The notes under the pieces: generated by a model | Told to the model about the DNA's origin: nothing | Databases searched by the model: none | The model's input: the letters and a program-made list of their open reading frames with translations, nothing else | Assembly: GCA_011503125.2 (NCBI GenBank) | Contig: WWBZ02000016.1 | Span: 3,968,001 to 4,032,000, forward strand | Origin: Botryosphaeria dothidea | Lineage: Eukaryota; Ascomycota; Dothideomycetes; Botryosphaeriales; Botryosphaeriaceae | Length of the DNA stretch: 64,000 nucleotides | Direction of reading: 5' to 3' | Program-made: the position numbers and the translations under genes | In this document: positions 1 to 11,792 of the stretch, piece after piece | How the letters are laid out: each line of letters opens with the position of its first letter | Position numbering within the stretch: position 1 is the first letter of the stretch

Positions 1-100
1 AAGCTGCCCAACAGCTACACAATTGTGGAACCGTCTCACATGCAACGATACGCGTCGCGACGCCGTGCGAGCTGATTGCTGACCTCATTGCTTTCTTCAG
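1..100 (+). other. 3' part of an intron of the pyruvate carboxylase gene
   Basis: No reading frame continues the carboxylase sequence here, and the stretch ends in a pyrimidine-rich acceptor (ctttcttcag at 91-100) directly before the codons for Phe-Val-Gly-Pro. It is therefore most likely the end of an intron. Its donor and any earlier exons lie outside the window or in the first bases, which I cannot resolve. Confidence 0.6.
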
Positions 101-3100
101 TTCGTCGGACCCACTCCTAGCACCATCGACGCCCTCGGAGACAAGGTCTCCGCCCGCAGGCTAGCAATCAAATGCAACGTTCCCGTTGTGCCAGGAACAG
201 CAGACCCGGTCGAGAGGTATGAGGAGGTCAAGGCTTTTACCGACGAGTATGGCTTTCCCATCATCATCAAGGCTGCCTTCGGCGGTGGTGGTCGTGGTAT
301 GAGAGTGGTCCGCGATCAGCAGAGCCTGAAGGACTCATTCGAGCGCGCCACCTCTGAGGCCAAGTCTGCCTTTGGCAATGGCACTGTCTTTGTTGAGCGT
401 TTCCTCGACAAGCCCAAGCACATTGAGGTTCAGCTGCTTGGCGACAACCACGGAAACGTGGTGCACCTGTTTGAGCGTGACTGCTCCGTCCAGCGCCGTC
501 ACCAGAAGGTCGTCGAGATTGCGCCCGCAAAGGACCTGCCCCAGGAGACCCGCGACGCCATTCTCGCCGATGCCGTTAAACTTGCCAAGTCGGTCAACTA
601 CCGCAACGCCGGAACAGCGGAGTTCCTGGTTGATCAACAGAACCGATACTACTTCATTGAGATCAACCCTAGGATGTAAGTGAAACAGGAGCTTGGGACT
701 ACCGCTTTAGGCAGCTGCTGACTCCGAAACAGCCAAGTCGAGCATACCATCACCGAAGAAATTACCGGAATCGATATCGTCGCAGCCCAAATCCAGATTG
801 CCGCCGGCGCCACCCTTGCTCAGCTTGGTCTGACCCAGGATCGCATCTCAACCCGCGGTTTCGCCATTCAGTGCCGCATCACCACTGAAGATCCTGCAAA
901 GGGCTTCTCACCGGACACTGGCAAAATCGAGGTCTACCGCTCTGCAGGTGGTAACGGAGTGCGTCTGGATGGTGGCAATGGCTTCGCCGGCGCCGTTATT
1001 ACTCCCCACTACGACTCTATGTTGGTGAAGTGTACTTGCCATGGCTCAACCTACGAGATTGCCCGTAGGAAGATGCTCCGTGCATTGGTCGAGTTCCGTA
1101 TCCGTGGCGTCAAGACCAACATTCCTTTCCTGGCATCTCTCCTCACTCACCCCACTTTCATCGAGGGAACGTGCTGGACCACTTTCATCGATGATACTCC
1201 GGAGCTCTTCGCCCTCGTTGGCAGCCAGAACCGTGCCCAGAAGCTTTTGTCCTACCTCGGTGACCTTGCTGTCAACGGCAGTCAGATCAAGGGCCAGATC
1301 GGCGAGCCCAAGTTCAAGGGAGAAATCAAGGTCCCTGAGCTCAAGAGCAACGACGGCAAAACTCTAGACGTTTCTCAGTCGTGCCAAAAGGGTTGGAGGA
1401 ATGTACTTCTTGAAAAGGGCCCGGAGGGCTTCGCGAAGGCTATCCGTGCCAACAAGGGATGTCTTATCATGGACACCACTTGGCGCGATGCTCACCAATC
1501 TCTGCTTGCCACAAGGGTCAGGACTGTCGACATGCTCAACATCGCCAAGGAGACCAGCCATGCATATGCCAATGCTTGGGCGCTCGAATGCTGGGGCGGA
1601 GCTACTTTCGACGTGGCTATGCGTTTTCTCTACGAGGATCCTTGGGACAGACTGAGGCAGATGAGGAAGCTTGTGCCCAACATCCCCTTCCAGATGCTAC
1701 TGAGAGGCGCCAACGGTGTTGCGTACTCCTCTCTGCCGGATAATGCTATCGATCAGTTCGTCGAGCAGGCGAAGAAGAACGGTGTTGATATCTTCCGTGT
1801 GTTCGATGCACTGAACGATATCGAGCAGCTGGAAGTGGGTATCAAGGCTGTTCTGAAGGCCGGTGGTGTCGCGGAAGGGACGCTTTGTTATAGCGGAGAC
1901 AGTAAGAGAACCGAATATTTATATCAAGAGTACAACGAAGCTAACATCGCCTCTAGTGCTCAACCCCAAGAAGAAGTACAACTTCGACTACTACATGAGT
2001 CTTGCGGACAAGATCGTCAAGATGGGCGCCCATGTTCTTGGTATCAAGGACATGGCTGGTGTGCTGAAGCCTAGGGCTGCCACCATGCTTATCGGCGCGC
2101 TCAGGGAGAAATACCCTGACCTCCCGATCCACGTCCACACTCACGACTCGGCTGGCACTGGTGTGGCCTCTATGGTGGCATGTGCTCAGGCAGGTGCAGA
2201 TGCTGTGGACGCTGCTATCGACAGCTTGTCTGGAATGACCTCCCAGCCCAGCATTGGCGCCATCCTGGCGTCGCTTGAGGGTGGTCCTCACGACCCCGGC
2301 CTTGACAGCCACGTCATCCGTCACCTTGACGCTTATTGGGCTCAGCTCCGTCTTCTCTACTCGCCTTTCGAAGCAGGCCTCACTGGTCCTGACCCTGAAG
2401 TCTACGAGCACGAGATCCCTGGTGGTCAGCTCACCAACCTCATCTTCCAGGCTTCCCAGCAGGGCCTGGGTGAGAAGTGGGCGCATACCAAGAAGGCATA
2501 CGAAGAGGCTAACGATATCTTGGGAGACATCGTCAAGGTCACGCCGACTTCCAAGGTCGTCGGTGATCTGGCCCAATTCATGGTTTCAAACAACCTCAGC
2601 TACGATGATGTGCTGAACAAGGCCGAACAGCTCGATTTCCCTAGCTCTGTGTTGGAGTTCTTCGAGGGTCTCATGGGCCAACCTTACGGTGGCTTCCCCG
2701 AGCCTCTGCGCAGCAAGGCTCTGCGTGAGCGCAGAAAGATGGACAAGCGTCCTGGTCTCTACTTGGAGCCCATCAACTTCGAAAAGATCCGCAAGGAACT
2801 CAAGGAGAAGTTTGGAGGTGCGACCGAGACGGACGTTGCCAGCTACGTCATGTATCCCAAGGTCTACGAAGACTTCAAGAAATTCCAGCAGAAGTACGGT
2901 GACCTATCGGTGCTGCCGACTCGTTACTTCCTCTCGCGCCCGGAGATTGGCGAGGAGTTCCACGTTGAGTTGGAGAAAGGTAAGGTGCTCATTCTGAAGC
3001 TGCTTGCCATTGGACCGTTGTCGGAGCAGACGGGCCAGCGTGAGGTCTTCTACGAGATGAACGGTGAAGTTAGACAAGTCACTGTAGACGACAAGCATGC

Positions 3101-3411
3101 AGCCATCGAGAACACTAGCAGGCCCAAGGCGGACAGCAGCGACAGCAGCCAAGTTGGCTCGCCCATGGCTGGTGTGGTGGTCGAGGTGCGCGTGCACGAA
3201 GGCTCAGACGTCAAGAAGGGCGATCCTATTGCTGTGCTCAGCGCGATGAAGATGGTAAGGAATGAAACAATCGCTGTACGGTATGAGTCGCTGACATTGA
3301 GACAAGGAAATGGTTATCTCGGCACCGCACTCAGGCAAGATTGGCTCGCTGGGCGTCAGGGAGGGCGATTCAGTGGACGCGCAGGACCTGGTGTGCAAGA
3401 TCGTCAAATGA
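101..3411 (+). CDS. PYC: Pyruvate carboxylase, 5' end missing
   Basis: Biotin-dependent enzyme that carboxylates pyruvate to oxaloacetate (anaplerosis, gluconeogenesis); cytosolic in fungi. Exons read as 101-675, 733-1901, 1957-3254 and 3307-3411, all frame-consistent. The first exon starts at FVGPT, so roughly the first 130-140 residues are missing. The biotin carboxylase domain shows the glycine-rich loop GGGGRGMRVV, ERDCSVQRRHQKVVE and INPRIQVEH (split by the first intron). The carboxyltransferase domain begins at LIMDTTWRDAHQSLLATR. The C-terminal carrier domain has the biotinylation site AMKM, with the Lys as acceptor. The last intron falls immediately after the AMKM codons and the final exon encodes the last 34 residues. 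Its acceptor is AAG rather than the usual CAG or TAG. Identity is secure; the last splice site is slightly less so. Confidence 0.97.
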
Positions 3412-4071
3412 GAAGTTGCGAAACCAGGCGGACACAGTTTGCACGCCACGGGACCCTTGGTTTAGCTCGATGCGGAAGCCGGCGGATCTGGAATGTTCCT
3501 GGCTGGCTCCATGACCGTTTTCGCACGCGCAGGAAGCGAGGGGTGAGGGGAGGGGGATGGTACTGGTCGCGGGCCACAGCTGGAAAGGCTGGCGATGACG
3601 TAGCGCGGGCCCGTCGATCTCTTCCATGCTCATGCCCAGTGGCCGGAACGGCTTTCCCCTTCAGCCATGATTCGCACTGTTTTCATCCGTAGCAATTCAC
3701 GAGATATGTTGCTTTTCAACGTGTGCCGGGGCGTTTAGACCTCTTCAATTAGATTGAATGATGATAAGTGTACGTATGCTGATGCGTTGACTTGGTGTGT
3801 TGCCGCCCAAGATTCATACTGAAGGATAACAATCTGTGTGAGATAAGGTGTGCGGGATGATAAGAATTCTAGATCTAGATGGACTTTGTCTGGCGCCTGG
3901 ACGGAGTCTTGGGGCTTTTGGAGCGGTGACGGTCCACTGGCGTAAGCTTGCCGCACCGGAGGCGCTCAACGAAACGACCATTGATGAGACAATCTATCGC
4001 AGGCGCCAGCAGCGAGCCTTGCGATGGATTTACTTTGAAGTAGAAGGCCAACGAAACACGGAACGGGAAAG

Positions 4072-4296
4072 GGCAATATACAGAGGGGTGCTGCAGTCGA
4101 CAGTTAGCGTCACCGACTGATCAGAAAAAGATCTGATCAACATTGCCATGGGGAGTGGAAGCATTCGTCCGGACGTGGGCGTACTGCATTTTTGGGAACA
4201 AACCCATCCAGACGAATGCTTCCACTCCCTACGAAGATATTTTTGTTGAAGGCCGTCGCCGCTGCCCGTCGGCTGCAGCACCCCTCTGTACAATAT
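4072..4296. repeat. Nested foldback (inverted-repeat) element, copy 1
   Basis: Two inverted repeats are nested. The outer arms lie at about 4072-4101 and 4268-4296 (core cagaggggtgctgcag against ctgcagcacccctctg, perfectly complementary). The inner arms lie at about 4149-4178 and 4201-4231 (core gtggaagcattcgtc against gacgaatgcttccac, perfectly complementary) and enclose a loop of about 22 nt. Between the left arms sits a separate perfect 8-bp hairpin at 4118-4139 (tgatcaga / tctgatca). No transposase is encoded. I could not define a clear target-site duplication. Related hairpins occur at 16722 and 23160. It resembles a MITE or other foldback DNA; a structured transcript is the alternative. 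Confidence 0.8.
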
Positions 4297-5692
4297 CATC
4301 GGCAGCTTGTTGGTCGCGTGCCAACTCAAACCCCCGGCCCCCCCGCGCGTATTTTTCCCTGCCAGCACGCGGGGAAGGGGAAGTATGCATCCCCATCAGA
4401 ACGATTCGCGTGGAGCGTTCGTATATTCCTTCCCCCCTGACAGGTCAAGGCAAGTGGTTCAGTCCCATTCGATACGGGCTGTTTTTGGTTGGTTGAAAGC
4501 TGGGGTTCGCTGAGTTGTCGAGCGTCTTCTTTTTTAGACTTCTCGCTCGCTCTCTTTTTCGGGGCGGCTTTCCCGCGATGCGAAGAAAGGCGGGGAAGGA
4601 GGGGACGCCTGGATGATAGCTATGGAGCTTGCTGCAGCACAGGCCTTCTGTCTTCTCCAAGTCTTTTCTTTCTGCTTGCGAGGAAGCGCTGGCACCCTCG
4701 CCGAGAAGACCCTCTCTGGGCGAATGAGTGCTGATCGACAGGCGGACGATTGATAGGCAGTGTAGAGGCATGGGCTAGAGCGGATGGGGAAAAGCTACGC
4801 AAGCCACTTACGAAGCGCATGATAAGCAGCATGTGAAAGAAAGACAGCGGGCGGATGGTCGCGTCGTAGCAGAGAGCGAACGGGGTGCGTGCAGCAGCAG
4901 AAGGGGGCTTGTCGTGTCACCAATGACGACGTCTCTGGCACGGGCAGGGTCTCCGTTTGACGGTTGCTGCTAGTGGGAGCGTTAGCCCGATCGGGGAGCT
5001 GGCGATCCTTCATGCTCTCTGCTTTCGCGTCGTCCTTCAGCCTCGAACAGCCTTTTTAGCTTTGTCACGCTCGCTCGCCCACGGTTGTGTCCGGCCGATT
5101 GGGGTTTGTTAAGCAGCGCGGGCGATTAGGGAACCTCCTCGCGCTGTGTATAGGACCGACGCGGATGACGAGGGACACGAAGCTTGAAGGAGCTCCTGCA
5201 GCAGCAGAAACGGTCAGCTCGCACTCACGCGCGCGTCAGCCAACGGGGTAGCTCTCAACACATATCCAATCATAGAAACGGGCGATCGTCAGCGGAAGTG
5301 CAGCGGGCCAGGGCATCGAAGCGGGGAAGCAGAGCAAGGGATCCATGCGCAAGCTCTACCAAGCAACAATGGCGCGCCTATGATTTGACACTGCTCTTCC
5401 ATGGATAATTTTGTACAGCATTTTATGCAGGATCAGACGGTAGCTGGGCTGTGCGTAAGCTTCGTCCAGACATGCAGTTGGTCCAGCAGCCCTCTTTTGG
5501 GGTTTCGGGCGGGTTTTGGGCTTGCATCATGCCAACATTGGGTTTGGCGTTCCAGATGGCGGGGTAATGTGTTCATCATCATCATCAGGAGACTGCCATC
5601 GCCTTCGCTTGCTCGCTCGCGTGGCTTGCGAGCGATGAGTAAGGGGAGACCGGGCGTGTGGCGTGCTGCTTCTGGCACGTTGGGAAGGCAGC

Positions 5693-5700
5693 ATATTAAA
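5693..5700 (+). promoter_or_regulatory. Possible TATA-like element of the 5811 gene
   Basis: AT-rich tattaaaa in a GC-rich neighbourhood, about 115 bp upstream of the ATG at 5811. Position and composition only. Confidence 0.35.
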
Positions 5701-5810
5701 AAGAGGGGTCCTGCCTCTGCTCGTTGACACAGTTAATCATCCCACATTTCCACCCATTGTACCACCATACGAACAAAGTCACTCCTCGAACTCCTACTAC
5801 ACAAGTCACC

Positions 5811-6173
5811 ATGGCCGACAACGGAAACCCCGCTACTAACCGCCGCCGCGTATGTCACTCCTGTTTCGACACAATGACAGACCCTTAGTTTGATATACTA
5901 ACACGACGTCTCATATCTAGTCCTCGGCTTCTGAGCGCTTCGCCTCTCTTCACCAAGCAAAGCGTGACACGGGCAACGAGCGCGCATCGGCCGCTCGTGC
6001 TAGTTTCTCTGAACAGAGACCGGCACCTGGCTTCCTTGGAAAGCTGTGGAATGAGTGAGCCACCTTGTAAAGGCTATGCCTTGGTCGCATGTTCTGACTC
6101 TATGTGCAGCTTCACCCGTGGTCCTTCCACGACTACGAATGGCACTTCTGGAGCAGCCGCTGGAACGAAGTAA
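5811..6173 (+). CDS. Small conserved-looking fungal protein of unknown function, 78 aa
   Basis: Three exons, 5811-5849, 5921-6054 and 6110-6173. Intron 1 has a canonical branch point (tactaac) and tctag acceptor; intron 2 has a gtgagc donor and gtgcag acceptor. All phases agree and give a 78-residue protein. The start context tcaccATGG is strong. The product is hydrophilic, rich in Ser, Arg and Ala, with a central SERFASLHQAKRDTG segment and a hydrophobic-aromatic patch PGFLGKLWNDFTRGP, then a Thr/Gly/Ala-rich tail. There is no signal peptide or membrane segment. It resembles short filamentous-fungal proteins I cannot name. Two well-formed introns with correct phasing make chance unlikely. 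Confidence 0.72.
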
Positions 6174-6809
6174 ATGTTGACACGAATTGCTGTCTTTTCT
6201 CCATGGTTGAATTTTGGGTTCGACTGGGGCAGAAGGATAGATTGTAAGATGGAAGCTGGGGAACGTGGAGCTACTTTGAGAAGAGCACGAAGGAAGAACG
6301 GGCGTTGATGGTTTTGACGGTTTGATGACGTCGTTGATGGGAGCTTAGGCGCACGTCCCTTGCTTGATGGCTGTACTGTACTATTATCAGCGCTACTTGC
6401 GCAACATGGAATCGAACATAACATATACCAATTCCGCATCTGAGCCTCATACCACACCCCACACATGGCACGCAAAGGTATGGGGTGTCCAATGGTGGTC
6501 GTCGCTCGGGAGGGCGCAGGGATGCGGCTCCTCCGCTCTCCACCCGCTGCAAACACGGCAAACATGGGCCTCTCCCCGCACCCTCGCTGCTCACCGCCTG
6601 CGCCCTCCTTTGCTTGGCGAGGCGCGAGGGGCTCCTGGTGGCACGCCAACTGTCCACATTAGCAGAGCTTCATTTTGCGGCCTGCGTAAGCCTTCCACGT
6701 CGACAAGTTTCCCGCTGACGCTCGTTACGACTTCTTCACGCCTTCTGCCACCTCTCCTTTGCACTCCACAAGCTTTTGCAGCGCATTCGACGTCCAAACC
6801 CCCACTAAA

Positions 6810-7769
6810 ATGGCACAGGCCGCCTCCGTCTACCCCCCGCTGAACCAGCGCCCAATCAAGAACACCGTTGTTCTGTTCGATGTCGACGGCACCCTCACGC
6901 CCGCCAGGCGGGTGAGTCTTTCGCTTTCCCTTCCTCGCCTCACCCAGAGAAAAGAGCCGCGCCTGCCAGAACAAGTCAATTGCGGCAGAGAGAGCGCAGC
7001 CCTTTTCCCCTACCATCCTTCCTGATTGGGACATTGAATCATGACCGCCTTCTCTCTTCCATAGACCGTCTCGCCCGAGATGCTGCAGCTTCTCTCCGAG
7101 CTCCGCCACAAAGTCGCCATCGGCTTCGTCGGCGGTTCCGACCTGGCCAAGCAGCAAGAGCAGCTGGGCACGCAATCGATCCCCGTCACGGCCCTCTTCG
7201 ACTACTGCTTCGCCGAGAACGGCCTGACGGCGATCCGCATGGGCACCACCCTCGCTTCCCAATCCTTCATCGGCTGGCTGGGCGAGGACAAGTACAAGAC
7301 CCTCGCCAACTTCTGCCTGCACTACATCGCCGACCTCGACATCCCCGTCAAGCGCGGCACCTTCGTCGAGTTCCGCAACGGCATGGTCAACATCTCGCCC
7401 GTCGGCCGCAACGCCTCCGTCCAGGAGCGCAACGAGTTCGAGGCCTACGACAAGGTGCACAAGGTGCGCGCAAAGTTCGTCGACGCCCTGCGCGAGCGCT
7501 TCGCCGACTACGGCCTCACCTACTCCATCGGCGGCCAGATCTCGTTCGATGTGTTCCCCCAGGGCTGGGACAAGCGGTATTGCCTGCAGCACGTCGAGAA
7601 CGAGAAGAACCTGCCCGACGGCGTCGAGTACACCCAGATCCACTTCTTCGGCGACAAGACGTACGAGGGCGGCAACGACTACGAGATCTACGAGGATCCG
7701 CGGACCATTGGCCACAGCGTCACGCGTCCGGAGGACACTATGGAGGAGCTGAGGAAGCTGTTCTTCTGA
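6810..7769 (+). CDS. PMM: Phosphomannomutase
   Basis: Converts mannose-6-phosphate to mannose-1-phosphate, the precursor of GDP-mannose for protein glycosylation, cell-wall mannan and GPI anchors; cytosolic (yeast Sec53, human PMM2 family). Exons 6810-6911 and 7065-7769, with an intron of 153 nt, long for this window. 268 residues, within family length. The HAD-type nucleophile motif DVDGTLT lies near residue 30 and is followed by the intron. Later blocks are diagnostic: [38 protein letters not shown], and near the end the phosphosugar-binding region [18 protein letters not shown] and [16 protein letters not shown]. The start is the first ATG after a stop in frame and precedes the conserved domain by a normal distance. 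Confidence 0.97.
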
Positions 7770-8287
7770 AACGGCACCGAAATCGGCCAGGCAGCACGAT
7801 TGTGACGTAGCCCTTGAAGCTGCCGAGTCCTGCGTTGGAAGTGCGCTCGGTAGAGTTTCTGAGACTATAACCCAGGACTCTTAAGCGGGGCAGAAAAAAA
7901 AAGAAAATGGAAACTTCTTAGACGAGATCGAGGCAAAGCATCCATAGAACAGGAACAGACATATACCCCGATAAATTCACACTTCAATGAACATTGATTC
8001 AATTTCCTGAAGCACGGCCATACAGGAGTATCTTGCAGGCTGCTTTCGTGCAATTTGATTTTCGCATAAATTTCTCGTACGGTTGAGTTGACCGAAAGGA
8101 TATACATAAACCGAGATTGGGGGTTCTGATATTCGGGCAGTAAAGCACGTTATCCTCCGACTCGTCGATGAGTCTATTCCCGGGTGCGTCATACTTCTAC
8201 CTTCCAAGCAATATGCTTAGCGGCACACCCGCACTGATTGAATGCAGCTCTTGTCATGCAACCAAAGTTGACTGTGCACTAAATCAT
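7770..8287. other. Convergent 3' spacer
   Basis: 518 bp between the tail-to-tail phosphomannomutase and M16 protease genes. AT-rich, with an A-run around 7893-7903; nothing else supported. Confidence 0.6.
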
Positions 8288-11200
8288 TTACTCGTCATCG
8301 CTCTCGTCCTCTTCGCTGCCCTCCTCACTACCTTCCTCATCATCCTCTTCCCCATCCTCTTCCTCGTCAACCCCGTCATCCTCGTCGCCCGGCTCGGGCT
8401 TGAGGCCGTAGTCGTCCTGGAAGGAGGCCAGGGTGCGGACTTCCGGCTTGAAGCCGACGCTCTCGAGGTTCTTCTTAAGGTCCTGTTCACAAGAAATTAG
8501 TAATAGAGCGGGAAACACTGCCTACTATGCGAGCAAAAGGAGCGACCATACCTCTTCCATGATAGTCGCGCAGGTAACCACCACATTCGCCTTACCCGGC
8601 AAGAAGACGGGCAGAAGGAGCTCCTTCAACACGGCCTTGATCTCATCGACGCTGACCGCGCGCACTTTCTCAAGCATGCCCTTGTTCCAGTCCTTGGGGA
8701 TGCCCTTGATGACCTGGTTGACGAAGCCGAGCGTGGCCGCCGACACCATGGTCGGCTGCTCGTCGGCGAACCCCTCGACGATGGTGCTGATGGCGCCCTC
8801 GAGCGCGTGCTTCTCGAAGGGGCGCGCGCCCGAGATGAAGTCCTCGATCACGCCGCGGCTGGTGCTGTACGCCTTGAACGCGTCGGGCGAGCGGTAGACG
8901 CGGTACCCGAGCAGGCCCGTATCGGTGCCGCGCGCGAACGAGGTGCCGTAGGCCAGGCCCGTGCCGCGGACGGCGACCCAGAGGGGCCCTTCGACGGCTT
9001 CGAGGTAGGAGAGCGCGACCATGAGGGCGGGCAGCGAGGGGTGCTGGTACGAGTCGGGCCCGCGCGCGGTGAAGAGGGCGTAGGAGGAATCAATGGTCGA
9101 CATGGGGATGATGTAGCTGAGCTTGCCCGGATTCCTGGCCGCGTCGCTGAGGGCGTCCTTGCGCGAGTCGAGCGGGGCAAGCGCCTGCGTCGTGTCGAGA
9201 TCGGCGACGAAGGTCTTCCATGCGGAGACGGGATTTGCCAGCCTGGAGACGTCGGTGACGACGAGGGCGCGCATGTTGGAGAAGCGCAGGAGGCTCTTGC
9301 GAAGCTCCTCCAGGCGGCTGATAACCGCGTCGGGATCCTTCGCCAGCAGCTTGTTGATGCGCTTCAGGTAGAGTGCCTTGACCAAAGTGTTCTGCGTGCG
9401 GCTGGAAGAGTTGGGTGCGTAATGGATCATGGAATCAACGGCGTAGGCCATGTCGTGGCCACTCCGCTTCTCGTCCGGAATATCAGCAAGCATCTTCGCC
9501 AGGGTTGCCTTCAATCTCTCGACATCAAAGACGCTGTTGAAGAGAATGTCTTTGAGCCACTTGATAGCGGTTTCGTACTTCTCGCGTTCAACCGACAGCC
9601 TGACGCGCAGAAGCTCGGAGTTGCCAATGCGCGATCCTGACTCAATACTATAAGTTACAGTATCTTTTTCGAGCTCCGTCACCACCTGCTCAAATTCGAT
9701 GCGCTTGCCGTCGCGCATTATGGGAGTAGTGAAAAAGTTGTTGATGTAGAGCGTGAGAAGTGGCTTGAGTTGCAAAGGAACAGATCCAGTGCAGAGGACG
9801 CAGCTCAAGTGGACAAAGTTCGTCGGTATGGATTCAAAATGCATGAACAACGGAATTTCGCTCTTGTCCTTGTCGACATGCTTTTGAATGTCGTTGTCCA
9901 GTTCGCCGATTTTCCTCGCTAGACCGGAGCGAGCGGTCGTGGTTGGAATAAAGTGGATCGACTCAACCCCAGGGACCTTGAAAGACTCGAGGATTTCGGG
10001 AGGAACCGGCTTATCGTTCTCAGCCTTGGCTTCCTCGAGCTTCTGAGCAAGCTTCTTGAGTCCCTCTTCTCCAAGGCGCTCCTGTTGTGCCTTTACGCGC
10101 GCCTTCTCATCACCCTTAAGCTTTTTTGACAACTTGCGCGAGGGAACACCCAAAATTGATACGTGGTGAGCTTCCGCAAGCCACTGGGACAGGAACTCGC
10201 GCCATTGCTTGTCGGTCCACTTCTTGATATCTTCGAAGACTCGGAGGGAATGCAGAGCCTCGTATAGAGTTGACCCATCCCGTTCGCCGAAGAGGTGGTC
10301 CTGAATGATTGCATCCGCAAACTTGTCCAGAGAGTTCTCTGTTGTCAACATGACCTGTTTCTTTAGTCTATCTATGCAGTCAGCCATGTACGCCATGTCG
10401 AAAGGCTTCGAAGCTGCTTCTTTGAGGATCTCGAAGAATCTCTTCTCAACATCTGACAGCTTCTCGGTCGCAACCGCACTCAGCGTGAACCACACGACAG
10501 TGTCTGGTCGGCTATCGGTCGAGTAGTAGACTGCGCTCGCAATCTGTTCCTTCTCCACAATTACGTTCTCGAGAAGAGAGACGGAGGACTCAGCAAGATA
10601 TGTCAAGAGCACGTCCATCGCAGTACCTGAAAAGGGGAAAAAGGTCAGTATCAACAATTATGCCGAAGACGAGATGTCTCTACTAACCATTGAGAATGTC
10701 GTTGCATTTCGGGCCAAAGAATCCTATGAGGATTTCTCCAGTGGACTCGTCGTCTTCCGGAAATTCGACAGTGTCGATGATCGTCTTTGACAATGGAGGA
10801 GTCGGCTCCGACTCCACCCAAGGTCTTTTAAAAGGGGCATCAAGCGGGGGCATGACATCAAGGATGCTCTCCTCGAACTTATCCAAGATTGCAAGAAGAT
10901 CTTCGTGGTCCACTTCTCCGGTGATGACAAGACAGAGGTTCTTGGGCTGGTACATGTCTTTGTGGAACTCTCTGATACGATCGGCCGTGAGAACGCGCAG
11001 CTGTTCCATCATTCCGCCTGTCTCGTATCGGAAACCGTTTCCTTCAGGGTACAAGAGCCGACGTGCTTGGAGCTCCATAAGCTCTCCCTGGGTGTTTTGT
11101 ACACCTTGCATCTCTGAGTAGACAACTCTGAGACGATGTTAAATTTTGGTCTTTTTCTCTATCTTCACGGTGGACGTACCCAGCATCATTGCCAGTGCCA

Positions 11201-11792
11201 TCGACATGGTGAACTTCGGTGTAGCAGCCCTCGTCAGTCAAGGTCGGAAGCAAAACATGCTCGAGATACACAGGAAGCTATCATCTTAGTCAGTTTGGCT
11301 TGACACAGAGGCGATGGACACCTACTATCTGGGCGAAGCCGTCCCAGCCAGCAGTATCCAGCGTATAGGCGGTGTGGTCGGTTGCAGTCCATGCATTCGT
11401 GTTTGAGTATGCCCTCGTAGCAAGACGATCAAGAACGCCTTTGTACTTGTAGCTTCTCGAGCCCTACAAGGAATTAGCAGAGACGGGGACCAGGGGATGT
11501 GTGGGGCTCACCATGAAGCACAGATGCTCCAGGGTGTGTGCTGCGCCAGTTAGTGCCGGCACATCTTGCTTGCGCAAAAATCTCACAAGCTTCACCTACG
11601 AGCACCTGAATCGTCATGAATCTCTGTTGCGAGGGCGAAATAGCCGTTGACCTTAGGACCCTTCCGGTCGACGACAACCACCCTCATGCCAGTTCTCGTA
11701 GACTCATACTGAGAGAATTGGGCGGGCGCATAGTCTGCCTCGAATTTCTGAACAGTCTTGAAATGCGGCTTCTTTTCGACCATGCCCGGCAT
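8288..11792 (-). CDS. M16-family zinc metalloprotease, yeast YOL098C type
   Basis: Inverzincin protease of the insulinase/pitrilysin superfamily, 1055 residues. Exons on the minus strand: 11792-11600, 11540-11512, 11463-11326, 11277-11180, 11127-10688, 10626-8552 and 8482-8288, all with consensus splice sites and matching phases. The inverted zinc motif HTLEH (about residues 66-70) spans the first small exons. The distal Glu ligand fits the downstream VVYSEM, after the diagnostic RAYSNTNAWTATDHTAY-like region. C-terminal repeats of the M16 fold follow, and the protein ends in a very acidic Asp/Glu/Ser tail of about 35 residues. Length and the acidic tail match fungal relatives of yeast YOL098C, whose substrate is poorly known. 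No presequence is obvious. The start ATG (GCCACCATG) has an ideal context and is divergent from the ZW10-like gene. Confidence 0.93.

Larger units (their letters stand above)
3412..5810. other. 2.4-kb spacer without a supported gene
   Basis: Only short, overlapping frames without splice logic or recognisable residues are present. It holds the 3' flank of pyruvate carboxylase, a nested foldback repeat at 4072-4296 (separate entry) and the promoter of the small gene at 5811. Confidence 0.7.

Noticed and set aside
4118..4139. Perfect 8-bp hairpin as an independent transcription terminator
   Set aside because: Fungal Pol II does not use bacterial-type hairpin terminators, and the hairpin lies inside the larger foldback.
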